In this document: piece after piece, positions 1 through 11,091 of the stretch
Layout of the letters: each line of letters opens with the position of its first letter
Numbering within the stretch: position 1 is the first letter of the stretch
Source: Cyclaneusma minus
Taxonomy: Eukaryota > Ascomycota > Leotiomycetes > Marthamycetales > Marthamycetaceae
Length of the DNA: 64,000 nt
Direction of reading: 5' to 3'
Assembly: GCA_037179335.1 (NCBI GenBank)
Contig: JAKZHN010000003.1
Coordinates: 124,001-188,000, forward strand
Made by a program: the position numbers and the translations under genes
Notes under the pieces: model-generated
What the model saw: only the letters and a program-made list of their open reading frames with translations
What the model was told of the DNA's origin: nothing
Databases searched by the model: none

Positions 1-3000
1 ATTTGCAACTTGAGTCCAAAATGTGGGGTCCGATGCACCAGCCACACTTCAACATCTGCACTCCTCGCTTCAGCGGCTCTACCAAAACTCAAAAATGAGG
101 CTGAATCCTTAATCCACGAACTTTGAAGCAGCCAATCACCACCCTTGTTCAATATCCAAAACCTCATCTATGTAGGCTCCAGCACCCCGATCTCCCGACC
201 TTCCACAACATCTTGGACTTGCACATAAAACAAGCGCTGATGCACTTGCACGCGAGCACTCAGCTTGTGCAGGCTGTCGTGCTCAAAACCATCATGTGTG
301 TTTCGCGGGGCTTGGACGGATGCAAGCCCTGGCAAGCACAAGGCAAGCACAAGGTCTCAGGCTTCGGCGATTGAGGGCTGTGGTGACTGGTGACAGTCTG
401 AGAAGTAAATTGTGATACATCAATGGCTTGTTTTGGCAGCCGAGGCGTGGTTCCCTGCTGGCTTGATGATGGCACGGCGAGGGATGTTGATCGTCGGTGT
501 GTGACGAAGCGCTGGATGATGGCGATGAAACGGTTGCTTCGACGATGAGTGTTCATCACGCAAACTCCCCGAAGGCTCATGTCCCTCACGTAAAGAGCCT
601 CGGAGATGACATGAAGGCTCACAATGCTGTTTTGAGTCCATGCCCCCAAAGTCCAAGGATTCGAGTTTCCAGACTTTTACATTTGGTGGATGATGCATAT
701 GACGGATTTGATGATGCGGTGACACGCCTTCGGTGAACACAGTTTAAAGTACAGAAAGTACAGAAAAGCTTCCACTTTACGCGTTCCCGAAATCCTGTTA
801 GAGACTCGCGTCTTAGGCCTAGCTCATTGCGCCTGAATATAGCTCATCTGGACCCCGCGTTTCTGGTGTCACGGTTGACTGTCTTGCACAAGATGTTGCT
901 AAAAGGGGGTTTTGATGCTGAGCCGCTTCAAATCATCATTCATCACCCATCACCGAGACAAGGCTGGACACTTGACACTTGCATGGTCAAAAACCAGGGT
1001 CCATTTCACAACAATTAACAAGCATTGCTTAATTGCCCTATTAGTGCTATTTAACAATCATTTTCAAATAGCATCCTGGCCGAATATCACTTGTTAGCTA
1101 TCCCGAGAGCGTGGGCGTGCAATGGCCGCGGAAGGTTATTCCCCGTTCCCACATCCCTACCAACTTCCCAAATGAACATGGCGTCTTCGCACCCCCAGCG
1201 GCTTTTTTCGGATATCCCAATTTCCCGATCAAGCATGTTTCCAGAAGCCTCTCTCTCTGCTCTCCTTTAGCAACGAAGGCTTTTCTTGGAAGCATCTCCA
1301 CTTCAAATCTCGGACTGGATGTTCGGAACCGGAATTGTGAACACATATATGTCATCATCATCAAGGGAGGACGTGACCAGCATCTCACGGATGTTCTCAA
1401 AACAGTTGATGATGATCGTGCCGTTGTGCTGTAACGTTCTCGAATAAACCCGAAACCCCCTGATACGAAGGCACGATTCTGGAAACATCTCAGCAAGCAG
1501 GGGACGGAGATATCTGTCTGCGCGCAGCGCGCAGCTACGGCAACGCGAGATTTGAACACATGCAGAAAAGGTCTTGTGCCAAGAAAGCACGGCAAGGCAA
1601 GAAACGCGTTTTGCACTCCGATTCTCGTGACTTTTCATTCGCACTTGGCCTGGAAATGTCGGAGCATCAAGACACATAAAAACGTCGCTCCTTACCTCCG
1701 CAGAGAGAATTTCTGCACGTGCCGCGCGGGGCCGGGCTGGAGATCGCGAGAAAATGTCGCGGTGAGTCGGGCCGGCGAAAAAAATTCCTTGCGACTCCAG
1801 GCTCCGCTACTGCCACCGCCCATGATCCATCGCCGGCCCGCTCTCGAGAGAACATTGAAGGTTGAAAGAGGCGGAGAACAATATCGAAAGAAGTGGCTGG
1901 TAAGGCCGTAGCCGGTGTGACGAATTCTTTGATAGGGCGGTGGCCTCACCGACTTCGTTTTTTCTGCCGATCTATCAAAAACTTATCTTTCATCCCGGAT
2001 CCCCTCACGGAACCCCGAAGCGGAAATTCCCAAACAAATTGCCGTTCGATGCCACCGCGATGTTACGACCACGGCTGGAGCTGCATGTTACTACACATGC
2101 GACCTTGACACTGACAAGTTCCTTTGATCTTCCGATGTCACGAAAACGCCAAAACACCACGCCTCCCTGCCTGCCAGGCCTCCCACACGATTAAGCCCCC
2201 CGAAGCAAGAAGCTGAAGCTTCCACCTCCTGAATCCTGCAGCTCTCCGGACGGTTAACTTCAGCTCCGGACAAGTGTCAAAACTCCACCAACAGCAGCCA
2301 ACAAGCCGTTGCGCGAAAAAACTTGATCATGGAGTGTGATCCGCTCTCCAAGGACGATCCTTTTTCCCCAACGCCTTTTCTGGCGCCAGCGCGTGCGAGA
2401 GTCCGAATCATGTCATCGCCGTGGCACAGTGATTCCGGCTGCTCAGGCCGTTCCGGCCACTCAACGCGAGAAAAAAAATCGACGATCGGGCTGAGCAGAG
2501 GCGCGTTCGACACGCGACTTGCAGATCACCAACAAGCCATGAGAATGAAGGAGTCAGGCTGAGCGCGGTGGCACATGCGAAAAAGTCAATTTCACATCCC
2601 GTTCGGCAGAAGCTGAGAATCAGTTGATGGCTGGTGGCGGAGGGGAATGAACAGCCCAATCTCCTAGTGCCAGGAACGAGAGGGAGGCTGTGAGAGGAGT
2701 TCGTTGCATCGACGGCTACACGGCTACACGGCTACACAGCAGTAACCATAGCTGACTGAGCCTAGCTGACTTCGAGAATATGGCGCTGTCTTGCTTTGAT
2801 GTCAAGTGTCAAAGAAAAGGCTATCAGCGTCGCATTTGGGGATTGCAATGGAACTGCGACTCTGCAACACTGCCAGCGCTGCGGAATATATCAGGCTTGT
2901 GGGGTTTCTTTGACAGGTGATGGATGACTCCGAGGTACATCATGGCTGGCTGTACATGCATGGCGAGATTCTTCGAACGACATCGTGCGGTTCTGGAGAA

Positions 3001-5338
3001 TGCGACTCTGCAGGCTGGACGGATGTCTGTTGCTACTTCGGAGCTGTCACCAGCTCGCAGCTATCACAGTCACGATGGCGTTCATATTCAGTAGTCACAG
3101 TCTCACCGCTGGGCGGAGTCTCTCATTCTCCTCACTTTTTCCTTGTTTGGTCATTCTCCTTACTTTCATCGTTTTCATTGCATGACTGCCCTAGTATCTT
3201 TCTACCATCCTCCAACCAACATGTCTTTTCCCTTTTTAACATTCTCAACGGTCGCTGTCGCACTCCCGGCGTCGATAGACCCAATCTCGACCCGAAGCTA
3301 GGTATTTTCTGAGCGGCTCCGAGGCAGGAAAGTGGTACGGAGGTACACAAGACGATTGGTCAATGGCTTTCCCGTGGTCACCAGCCTTTCACGAGTTCTT
3401 TGCCTCGAAGGTGATGAAGAACAAGCCTGGAGCGAGTCTGCGATACAGGCTCGCGTCATCCGAGGGGTCGCAGATCTGGCCTGCATGTCACCCACCCTCC
3501 GCGTTCCAGGATTTCCAGTGACCTTTGGAAAGCGATCAACAATCAACAACCCACGAGTCCAAACGCCATCTTTCCCCGCGTTCTGGCCGCTTTTCTCGAG
3601 GCCATCTCCAATCGGCTTCCATTAGTGTGGCGTACGCAAGCCCATGGAGTCGGTGACAGCCTGACAGGGTCCACACTTAATATCGACATCTATGCGCGAG
3701 GAGTCTCGTGGCTTCCATTGGACATTCATTGGACAGCGATTGTTGATCTTTGACGCGACCTTCTTCAAGGCCTTCCAACCGTGTCATTCGTCTTCCATTC
3801 TCTCAACGCGCTTGTCAAACCGTCGCATCGAATCACCAAAATGCCACCATAACACCAGTCCCAGCCAGCCTCGGGCCTTTTCACCTCAATCCAGCCACTC
3901 TTGCGCTGCTGCATCGCACTCACACATTGAAGTTCGTCCGCTCGCACATCAAATCATAGGTACCTAGCTTCATGTACACACTTCAACAACACGTACACAC
4001 TCCAATCTCCCCTTCTCCGCATTTCATGTCATGCAGCCTCGCACCCTACCATCCCGAAAACCGACGCTGCGGTCTGCGGACAAGCATCTCGCCGTTCATT
4101 GGATGCCGATAACCGGGAACCCGGTTCCTTAACACGGAACTTATATGCCGCCTAATGCACGACTTGGATGCTATTCCAAGATTTTGTTCGTGATGCGCAT
4201 CTGTGTGCCACCCACGCGGGATGTCTTTTGAGGAATTGCGAGGGTCGGTCCGCCAGTGACGAGAGAGCTTCTGGGAGCTGGAGACTCGGCCAACGCCATG
4301 GTCGCGGGTGCGCGCATTGATTATGCCCGCATTTGGAAGGCGAATTTGCGGACTACGGCACAAGTGGCGGCGCGGTTCGCGATTCTGCAAAGTGAGTCTT
4401 TTGGAAATCAGGTTTTGGGGAGCTGAATGAAATGCGATACGGGTGGTCAACGCGACTGTTTATCTTCGCGAATCGCGAACTTACGGGCCCTGTGTTTGAG
4501 CGAAGTGGAGAGAGTCCGGAGGCTTCTCCGATCTGTCGTGTCTGTAAGCCGGATTGGTTGAGCCGGATTTGGAGATCTGAGCAGAAGGATACGAGCTTCT
4601 AGAAATCAGGGTAGGTGATGCATCTCATCTATTGGGCACTTTGACGATATCAGATTCATCTGTCATAATCACAAATTTACTCTTCATAATCAGTCCTGCG
4701 CTCCGTCATGTGCATCCATCTCTTCCTTCCCCTTCTCCTTCTCAATATCAAGTCCCAGCATCCACCCAATGTCGTTTACCTGCATCTCCCATCATCGCCG
4801 TCCCCGGAGCCCTCCTCGTATCCTTTTCCAGTCCACAGACTATTTGCGATTCTGCAGAGCTGATCGTTACATTCCACATCCAATCAAGTGAATTAACGGC
4901 TAGCGAGCTAGCGCGCGAAATCACCAAAGCTGATCGCGCAGTCGCGTGAAGGCTTTCAGCCACTGATGTGATGCTGGTGGAAATCGACAGAACCAATTTA
5001 AGCCTTGAGAGCAAGGCATCGTGGGAGCTTGCGCACCAATTGTGCTGCACGAGGTCGGTGCATGAGTATAACTTGAAATGAAGCCGGAAGTCACGGACGG
5101 CGCGGATGAGGAGTGAGTGGTATATGTACCAAACAGCGACCACGAAATCCCATCCTCCTGGACCCGGCTGTATTACGACTGTCGCTATATAGCTCTACAC
5201 ACCACATCTAGCATCTCGGCGAGTGTCGGCGGGCGGGCACGCAGGCAGGCGAGTTTCGGCAGGTTCGGAAACTTAGATATATAGCCAATCCGTCATCTTT
5301 GCCTTTCATAATACGGGGCCGATCAATGCAGAATTTCT
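1..5338. other. Intergenic, no supported gene
   Basis: I see only short overlapping open frames on both strands. They lack family resemblance, many begin at TTG rather than ATG, and none shows a convincing intron pattern. The stretch is of ordinary GC content with pyrimidine-rich patches. It holds a small tandem repeat near 2.7 kb, described separately, and nothing else I can name. Confidence 0.5.
2714..2737. repeat. Three tandem copies of an 8-bp unit
   Basis: The unit GGCTACAC occurs three times head to tail without mismatch. It is a microsatellite-scale repeat in intergenic DNA with no evident role. Confidence 0.85.
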
Positions 5339-5346
5339 CATATAAG
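5339..5346 (+). promoter_or_regulatory. TATA-like box of the cysteine-rich secreted protein gene
   Basis: CATATAAG lies about 90 bp upstream of the ATG at 5430. It is followed by a CT-rich tract (about 5355-5395) and an A-rich leader directly before the start codon, an arrangement common in strongly expressed fungal genes. The assignment is by position and motif only. Confidence 0.5.
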
Positions 5347-5429
5347 AATCTACTTGCCCCACCTCACTTCACCCTACCTTATCTCTTTCAAAAAAAAATC
5401 CACTAACCAAACGTCCTGATTCCAAAAAA

Positions 5430-5836
5430 ATGCAGTTCCAAGTCCTCGCCGTCCTCCTCCTCGGCGCCGCCGTCGGCACCGTCACCGCCTCCCCAAGTTA
5501 CGACTGCGGCATTCTCAACGGAGCCTGTGATTCCGGCGATTGCAATGGGCGAGTTGTTGATTCGCGTTTAGGATATCCGGCTTGTACAAATGTACGTATT
5601 CGTATCCACCAGATCTTTTCTCTCAGTTTTCCATAGTGAGAGTGTGAGGTGCTGATGCAAAAAAATAGGGAAGGGCTAAAGGCTGTCCCTGTGGCTACAA
5701 TTGCGGATCGCCGGAATCGACGGCCCAATGTTCGGATGGGGGCTGCATGGGGGTGTATGTTAGTGAGGAACCGAATCCGGGGTATAGGTGCTCGAAGAAC
5801 TTTTTCGGGTGTAGTTGTTATCAGCCTTTGATTTAA
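5430..5836 (+). CDS. Small secreted cysteine-rich protein (candidate effector)
   Basis: Two exons (5430-5591 and 5669-5836) are joined by a 77-bp intron with GTACGT donor and AATAG acceptor in phase 0, giving 109 residues. The N-terminus (MQFQVLAVLLLGAAVGTVTA) is a typical signal peptide with likely cleavage near residue 20. The mature part is about 89 residues and holds 12 cysteines, four from exon 1 and eight from exon 2 (GCPCGYNC near the exon-2 start, GCSC near the end), enough for six disulfides. There is no transmembrane segment after the signal. Size, secretion signal and cysteine density fit fungal secreted effectors or antimicrobial-type proteins. I do not recognise the family, so the role is inference. 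The gene stands alone, with over 5 kb of empty DNA on its left and 8 kb on its right. Confidence 0.8.
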
Positions 5837-8800
5837 CCGCGACTGCGGGGGCACTGGGAGCGCGAGGCGTTTGCGGAAAGGAACACTATCTCCACACTAG
5901 CTAGCGATGCAGGATCAAAGTGCTTGCATTAGATCATGTACGTACCCAGGACCTAGGACCGGCTAGGGACGAGAGACTAGTAGTCTAGGTTCGAGGAGCA
6001 TCAATGCCGCCCTGACCGAACCAACCTCCATCTATTTGTGGTTTGCGCCATTTCTGGTCTGCGCATCATGCATGAATAACGGCTCCTCTTCCCGCGCCCG
6101 ATCTAGCGATTACCACAGTTTTCGAAACACGGAAAAGCTTTCAGAACGCTCGGGGAACCAATGATGTTCCTGAATCCACACATTTAGCTTCGGCTGATAC
6201 AGATGCTTGGAGAAGATAGGCTTTTCACAAGACATGAGAGAGTTGAGCTGGGTTACCATGGTGACGACTTGGTACTTAGTCGGAGCGAAACCTCCCTGTG
6301 GATTCCTGCTTTCTGGCTTTTGCGCGATCGATATTTCCTGCCTTCCACTTTCTGGGTTCGAAAATTTGCGCTATCGACGAGCAGCCTTTGCGGAGGTGTG
6401 GGGAGGTGGGGATGCGTTGAGCTGTGCGGTCTATTGCGCAATGCTGGGAGGCGCTGGAAGAAACGCTAATCGAGTATCGAGGCCCGGATCTGCGGTTTGG
6501 AGGAGATATGGTGGAGGGGTTTGCTTTACGCCTGAATGGGAGAAGAATGGGGCTTTGAGACAGTGCGAGAGGGAGACCGTATGGCTGCGGCAATGGCATG
6601 AGGGTCTTGGAATCATGGAGGGCATGATTTCGGGAGGCATTTGGTGGATGAGGGGGTTGGTTCCGGAAGGCTCGTCGACATCGAAAACAGAGTGGCGGAT
6701 GGCTTTTGGGATCCAACAACTACGAAACGTTGAAGGAGCATGAAACGGGAAGAAACTCTCGTTGCTCTTTCTGACTTGTCGCGCTGGGATGGAAATGGAC
6801 TTCCGCTATGTCCGTTCCTCGACTTTTCTTCAAGTGTGAGGTGTCTTGCCTGCACGTGCGAAGCATGACATTGCACAGTTGTCATGCAAGGTACTGTGCT
6901 GTTATGCAATTCGGCAGACTTCGTTCTGCATTACGGACCTCTACTACACGCAAAAGAAAGACACAAGTCACGAACATACCATGAGGAAGTACCATGAGAA
7001 AGGAGCGGCGAAGCGCAGCATCTTCCTCCCGAAGTCTCAAGTCATCTCCGTGACGGTCACGACAATCCCATGCTCTGATCGTGTCTCTCTGAGACTTCCG
7101 TCTTGTACGTCGAAAGTCATGAGAGCTTATCCAGTACATGGCGGAAGTCCCCTGAACACGACAGGAGTTCACTACAGGCAGCTCCTTCGCTGTACCCGCT
7201 GGACCTGCTGTGTCCAGTTCATCCCTATTTCTATGTTGTGCACTTGGAGGCTCCCGAGGGTTCTTGTCACAGCTGGAGTGAGTCCCGGACTTGGTGTGAT
7301 GGATGGGATGATGCTGCTGCGAGAAGAACATAGGGAAAAGTGTAGCCGAATGGACACGTGCAGCGCATGACACCTCTCCTTTTCCGCGGTTCTGCTCATG
7401 TTCATTTTAGGTCTCCTTTCCTTCTCTATTATCTCTCTACCATAGCGAATATAAGATTTCTTCATCTCTACTCGAAATCTCACAATTTGTGACGTGGAAA
7501 CCTTTTCTACGTGAATGTGAGAAAACCAATACCATGAACAAACGCCCTCTCCTCACGATGTCAACATCTCAAATCCCGGTTCCAGCTCCCAGTACCACCA
7601 TTCCTCTCGTCTCACAACCCACCAATCGTGCCATCTCGCTCATCACCGATCCATAGTAGTTCATCCAATCAATCATCCAATACCATCGTCCAGCAGCTCA
7701 AAGCAGTACCCCGATCCCCGACCAACACAACAGCTGCCGTACCACTGTGCTCAACTTGATTACCAGTGTACCACTGATGTACAACGTCCTTCTAGCAAAC
7801 ATTTGCAACTGTTGTCATCCCCTTTCCCTGGGCAAGTCAACGCGACGCGAACACAACTGCTACCACATACCCGGTTACCGTTTCTTGCTTCGTGATACTG
7901 ATATTTCGCTTTTCAAATACCCATACAAGTAGATGATGATCAGTGGCAGGTAATAGATGGGCGTCATCCGGTACCACGGGATAACGGGTAGCTGCATCGA
8001 TGATGATGCGTTTGGCGGCTGGGCGGCAGCTGGCAGACAGATGATGGAAAATGTGGGGGTGACACGCTCGGATGAAAAGACTCGTTGGCGGCTATGGGTA
8101 CGGACATTGACATCTACACGCACTTACAAGCACTTACACATTGCAGGACTTCTCGCGCGCGCTTCCGGAGTGCATAGCGGCTATGGGCCGGGACGAGGCG
8201 GATGGGTATTCGCATCTCTGGTGTAAACGGGATTTGGGAATTGTCCGATGGGTAAACGGGGCTGAGTGGTGAAAATATGGACACGACAGTACGTGGCGGT
8301 TGGCGTTGCGCGTTGCTGGACTGCTGGGTGACGGGGTATTGGGGTGATGGTGGTGAGGGGGTGCTGGTGACAGCAGAGAGATGTCTCGGGGATTGGCACA
8401 CCGACTCGTGGATGGGCGGGCTTTGTGGATGTGTGGGCGATGTACGTGGCCTATCATTGTTCGACTTCGTGGGAGTTGGCGATGCTTGCCTTGGCCAGTT
8501 ATGAAGGATTTCTGGTCGTACTAACTTGTCTTCGACTACACCATGGAACAGTAACCGAACACAACCTTTCTTGGAGAAAAAAGATCTTGGTGGTATATAC
8601 TTTTTCATAGCGGTCTCAGGTGGTAGCGTCGACTCAATGGATGGATTCGCCTCCTGGGTTGCTCACATGACCCATCATCCAAGACTCCGCCACCTTCACG
8701 TTCTTTGGAACCTTTCCATGACCACGTGATAAGCTTGGGCTGAGCTTATAGGTATATGAACCAGCTCGACGTTATGAATTGCTGGCCATTCCGAGATTGT

Positions 8801-9129
8801 AACGAAACCGTGTCTGATGTGTCCGTAGAACCGGGCCTGCCAGTTAACATTGACCTCCTGGCCCTTCGAAGCAACATCTGTGTATCATGATCGTGATCAT
8901 GGCGTTGACAATCGGCCATTCCTTCTTTAAACTCCCAGAATATGGATCAACAGCAGCTTGTCTCCACGACAGTAGGCTCGTACTTTGATAACAGAAGAGC
9001 TTCCCCGGGAGAGTTGAGCCTTGTCTCGTAAACTTATCTCTCTTTCCCTTCGTTCTCAAGACTGCATAGGAATCTCGGATTGTGGACCTCCATTTGGAAA
9101 GATCAGAACCATGGAGCCTTTAGCTCCTT

Positions 9130-9298
9130 ATATACCTTTCCAAAAGGCAGGCGGCCCCAGACCTAAGGTATCTACTGCTATGATTGAAGAAGTGAAGATA
9201 CAGTCAGCTCGATCGAACCACGTGCTTCAAACCAAGCTCCCGAACAAGCCGGTGCTCTGAATACCGAATGATTAAGCTGGAAAGAAAAGGTATAAATA
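9130..9298. promoter_or_regulatory. Divergent promoter-like module (TATA - CACGTG - TATA)
   Basis: A minus-strand GGTATATA (9130-9137) and a plus-strand AGGTATAAATA (TATA core 9291-9298) point away from each other around a CACGTG at 9219-9224. No protein-coding gene is recognisable on either side. Calling it a promoter rests on motif arrangement alone. Confidence 0.35.
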
Positions 9299-9736
9299 TC
9301 TGTAGAGGGGACTGCTTTGGACCTCAACCATTAACAGAAGCATCTACAGACTACGCGTGGATGCTTGGAGTACTCGTAGCAAGACATATGAGAGCTCGAG
9401 CCGCTCTGACACGTATGAAGTCTTCCCTGCTTGAGTAAGGCATCAATATCTGCAAGTGTTATGTTACGACTACAGCTCGAAGAAAGTAGTGGGCTGCAGA
9501 GTTCTTGGGACTTGACAGCAGGCCTGTGAGTCGACAGCAGAACCTCTCAGCAACAGCAGCAGGGTCCTATCGCTACCCTAGCTGGCTATCCGCTTACCCT
9601 CACTCTCTGCTACAATCGCTTTTCCCGATGCAACCAGTATTCTGCGCATTCCTGCATCTCAGATTGACGCCGCGATGTGTGCAAATTTTTGGCCATGAGT
9701 ATTTGTCTGGCTTCGATAATACAGCCCCCTTTGGTG

Positions 9737-9823
9737 TTTTTATACCCACAATATGCACCTGGGTTAGAGTTTGCTCCCATGACAGAAAATAGCATGTGTG
9801 ATTGTGAATTATTGTGCACGTGA
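9737..9823. promoter_or_regulatory. TATA / CACGTGA module
   Basis: A minus-strand GGGTATAAAAA core (9737-9744) lies about 75 bp from CACGTGA (9817-9823). A weaker ATAAATAG follows on the plus strand near 9860. It resembles the 9.2, 12.1 and 43.9 kb modules. Confidence 0.3.
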
Positions 9824-10165
9824 TGTTAACCGAAGGCGCTGAGTAGGAGATATTTTGCATAAATAGCTACGTGAGATCCGCCTTGCCTTCTTTCTCCTAA
9901 GCATAGCAATCGCGAACTAGTGCCCATTTACCGCCCAGTCTGCGCGACGAATCTTGCTATAGCTACCTAGTCTTTTGCACTTTCTCTACCAGCTTGGTGA
10001 GACTCTTACCTGGTGCTGTCCAAATTTGTTCTTTTTTTTTGCTTCTCTCATGTCAGTGTACTTCAACACACAGTACTTAGCCAGGACATAAGGCTGGATG
10101 AGCGGTAGCTAGTCTCCGCAGGCGACAGCAGAAGGTCGTGACAATGGCAATTGAAATGATTTCTA

Positions 10166-10845
10166 TCTTAGCGGGGCGAGGCAGTTCTGAAAAACCGTCG
10201 CACGACGGTCGCGCGACGGTTCTATGGTCGCGCGACCATGGAGCGGTCGCCATTTGGCTTTAGTTCTAGGGTTCTAGGGTTCTTTGGTCGCAAATTGCAA
10301 AAAGCTCTATGGTTCTATGGTTTCATGGTTCTAAGGTTCCAAGGTTCTATGGTCGCAGAAAACTTGAAGCTATCCACAGCTGCCAGCTACAGTATATTGG
10401 CTATAGATTTGAGGCTATTCATAGCTGCCAGCTGCTAGTGAATAGCTTATTATTATTCAAAATAAATAATTAAAATAAATAATTAAAATAAATAATTAAA
10501 ATAAATAATTAAAATAAATAATTAAAATAAATAATTAAAATAAATAATTAAAATAAATAATTAAAATAAATAATTAAAATAAATAATTAAAATAGTTGAG
10601 TAGTAATAGTTTAATAATTGAGTAGTAAACCAAAGTCTAAAAATCTGCAAGTAACAAATTTAATTTCTAAAAAGGGCCAATGGATTTTTGCAGTTTTTGT
10701 TTTTTTTTTAGCGACCACGCCATTTTTGGCGACCGTCGTGCGACGGGTGACAGACGGCCGTAGCTTTTGCGACCGCTTTTTTTTTTTGCGACCGTCGCAG
10801 CGCGGTCGCACGACGGTTTTTCAGAATAGCCTCGCCTCGCTAAGG
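10166..10845. mobile_element. Terminal-inverted-repeat element (MITE-like, about 680 bp)
   Basis: The left end (CTTAGCGGGGCGAGGC, then TCTGAAAAACCGTCGC) is matched in inverted orientation by the right end, whose reverse complement reads CTTAGCGAGGCGAGGC and TCTGAAAAACCGTCGT. This gives TIRs of about 45 bp with a few mismatches. TA dinucleotides directly flank this interval (10164-10165 and 10846-10847), as in Tc1/mariner/pogo-type insertions, though a TA is weak evidence by itself. The interior has no transposase. It holds clustered GGTCGC/GCGACC words, a degenerate GGTTCTAT tandem array (about 10260-10350) and a perfect 13-bp tandem repeat. It looks non-autonomous. Confidence 0.75.
10459..10588. 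repeat. Ten perfect tandem copies of a 13-bp AT unit
   Basis: The unit AAAATAAATAATT is repeated ten times without interruption inside the MITE-like element. Perfect identity in a non-coding repeat suggests recent expansion. Confidence 0.9.
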
Positions 10846-10880
10846 TAAGCTTACACGACTTACCAGGCAGACTGTCTAGA

Positions 10881-11091
10881 TGTTAGGAGTATCTAGCTCT
10901 ACCATTGAGCTAATAAGAGTCTAGAATATCTAATATATATTAGATGTCCGGCGCTCAGTGATCATCGGAAACTGGTCGCTACCTAATGTAGGTGCTTGCA
11001 TTATAAGGTCTAGCTAAGGACTGCTAATGTAGCAGTGAGAGACGCTAGCTTAGTGCAGGGACTAGTGCTGTATGGGCCTGAGGCTCCAACA
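10881..11091 (-). mobile_element. LTR (solo or 3' LTR) of a retrotransposon
   Basis: On the minus strand the segment begins TGTTGGAG and ends CTCCTAACA, giving near-perfect inverted termini over 211 bp. Directly upstream on that strand is a purine run (AGAGGGGGAGAC) in the place of a polypurine tract, so this would be the 3' LTR of a minus-strand element whose body should lie beyond 11,092. I find no polymerase there. A partner LTR and a clear target duplication are not visible. A tRNA D-arm-like stretch occurs inside it, but there is no T-arm. Confidence 0.6.

Larger units (their letters stand above)
5837..10163. other. Intergenic, no supported gene
   Basis: Open frames here (for example 6203-6469 and 8134-8608) are low-complexity or start at non-ATG codons, and I cannot join any into a credible multi-exon gene. 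From about 8.4 kb onward the DNA carries the recurrent octamer GACAGCAG (8369, 9514, 9533, 10124) and CACGTG boxes with nearby TATA motifs, listed separately. Confidence 0.45.

Noticed and set aside
1098..1616. 172-codon minus-strand frame
   Set aside because: Protein-like only in length; no domain, and it overlaps other equally long frames on both strands.
6207..6743. 178-codon plus-strand frame
   Set aside because: Starts at TTG, overlaps a 147-codon minus-strand frame, and no family is recognised.
8134..8608. His/Pro/Ser-rich minus-strand frames up to 164 codons
   Set aside because: Composition follows a local nucleotide skew and several frames are open at once, which is typical of non-coding skewed DNA.
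10264..10290. Telomere-like repeat (TTCTAGGG)
   Set aside because: It is part of a degenerate GGTTCTAT array inside the MITE, not TTAGGG repeats.
10883..10915. tRNA-like D-arm (TTAGCTCAATGGTAGAGC on the minus strand) with a possible CCT anticodon loop
   Set aside because: There is no T-arm or acceptor stem, and the stretch lies inside a well-bounded LTR.
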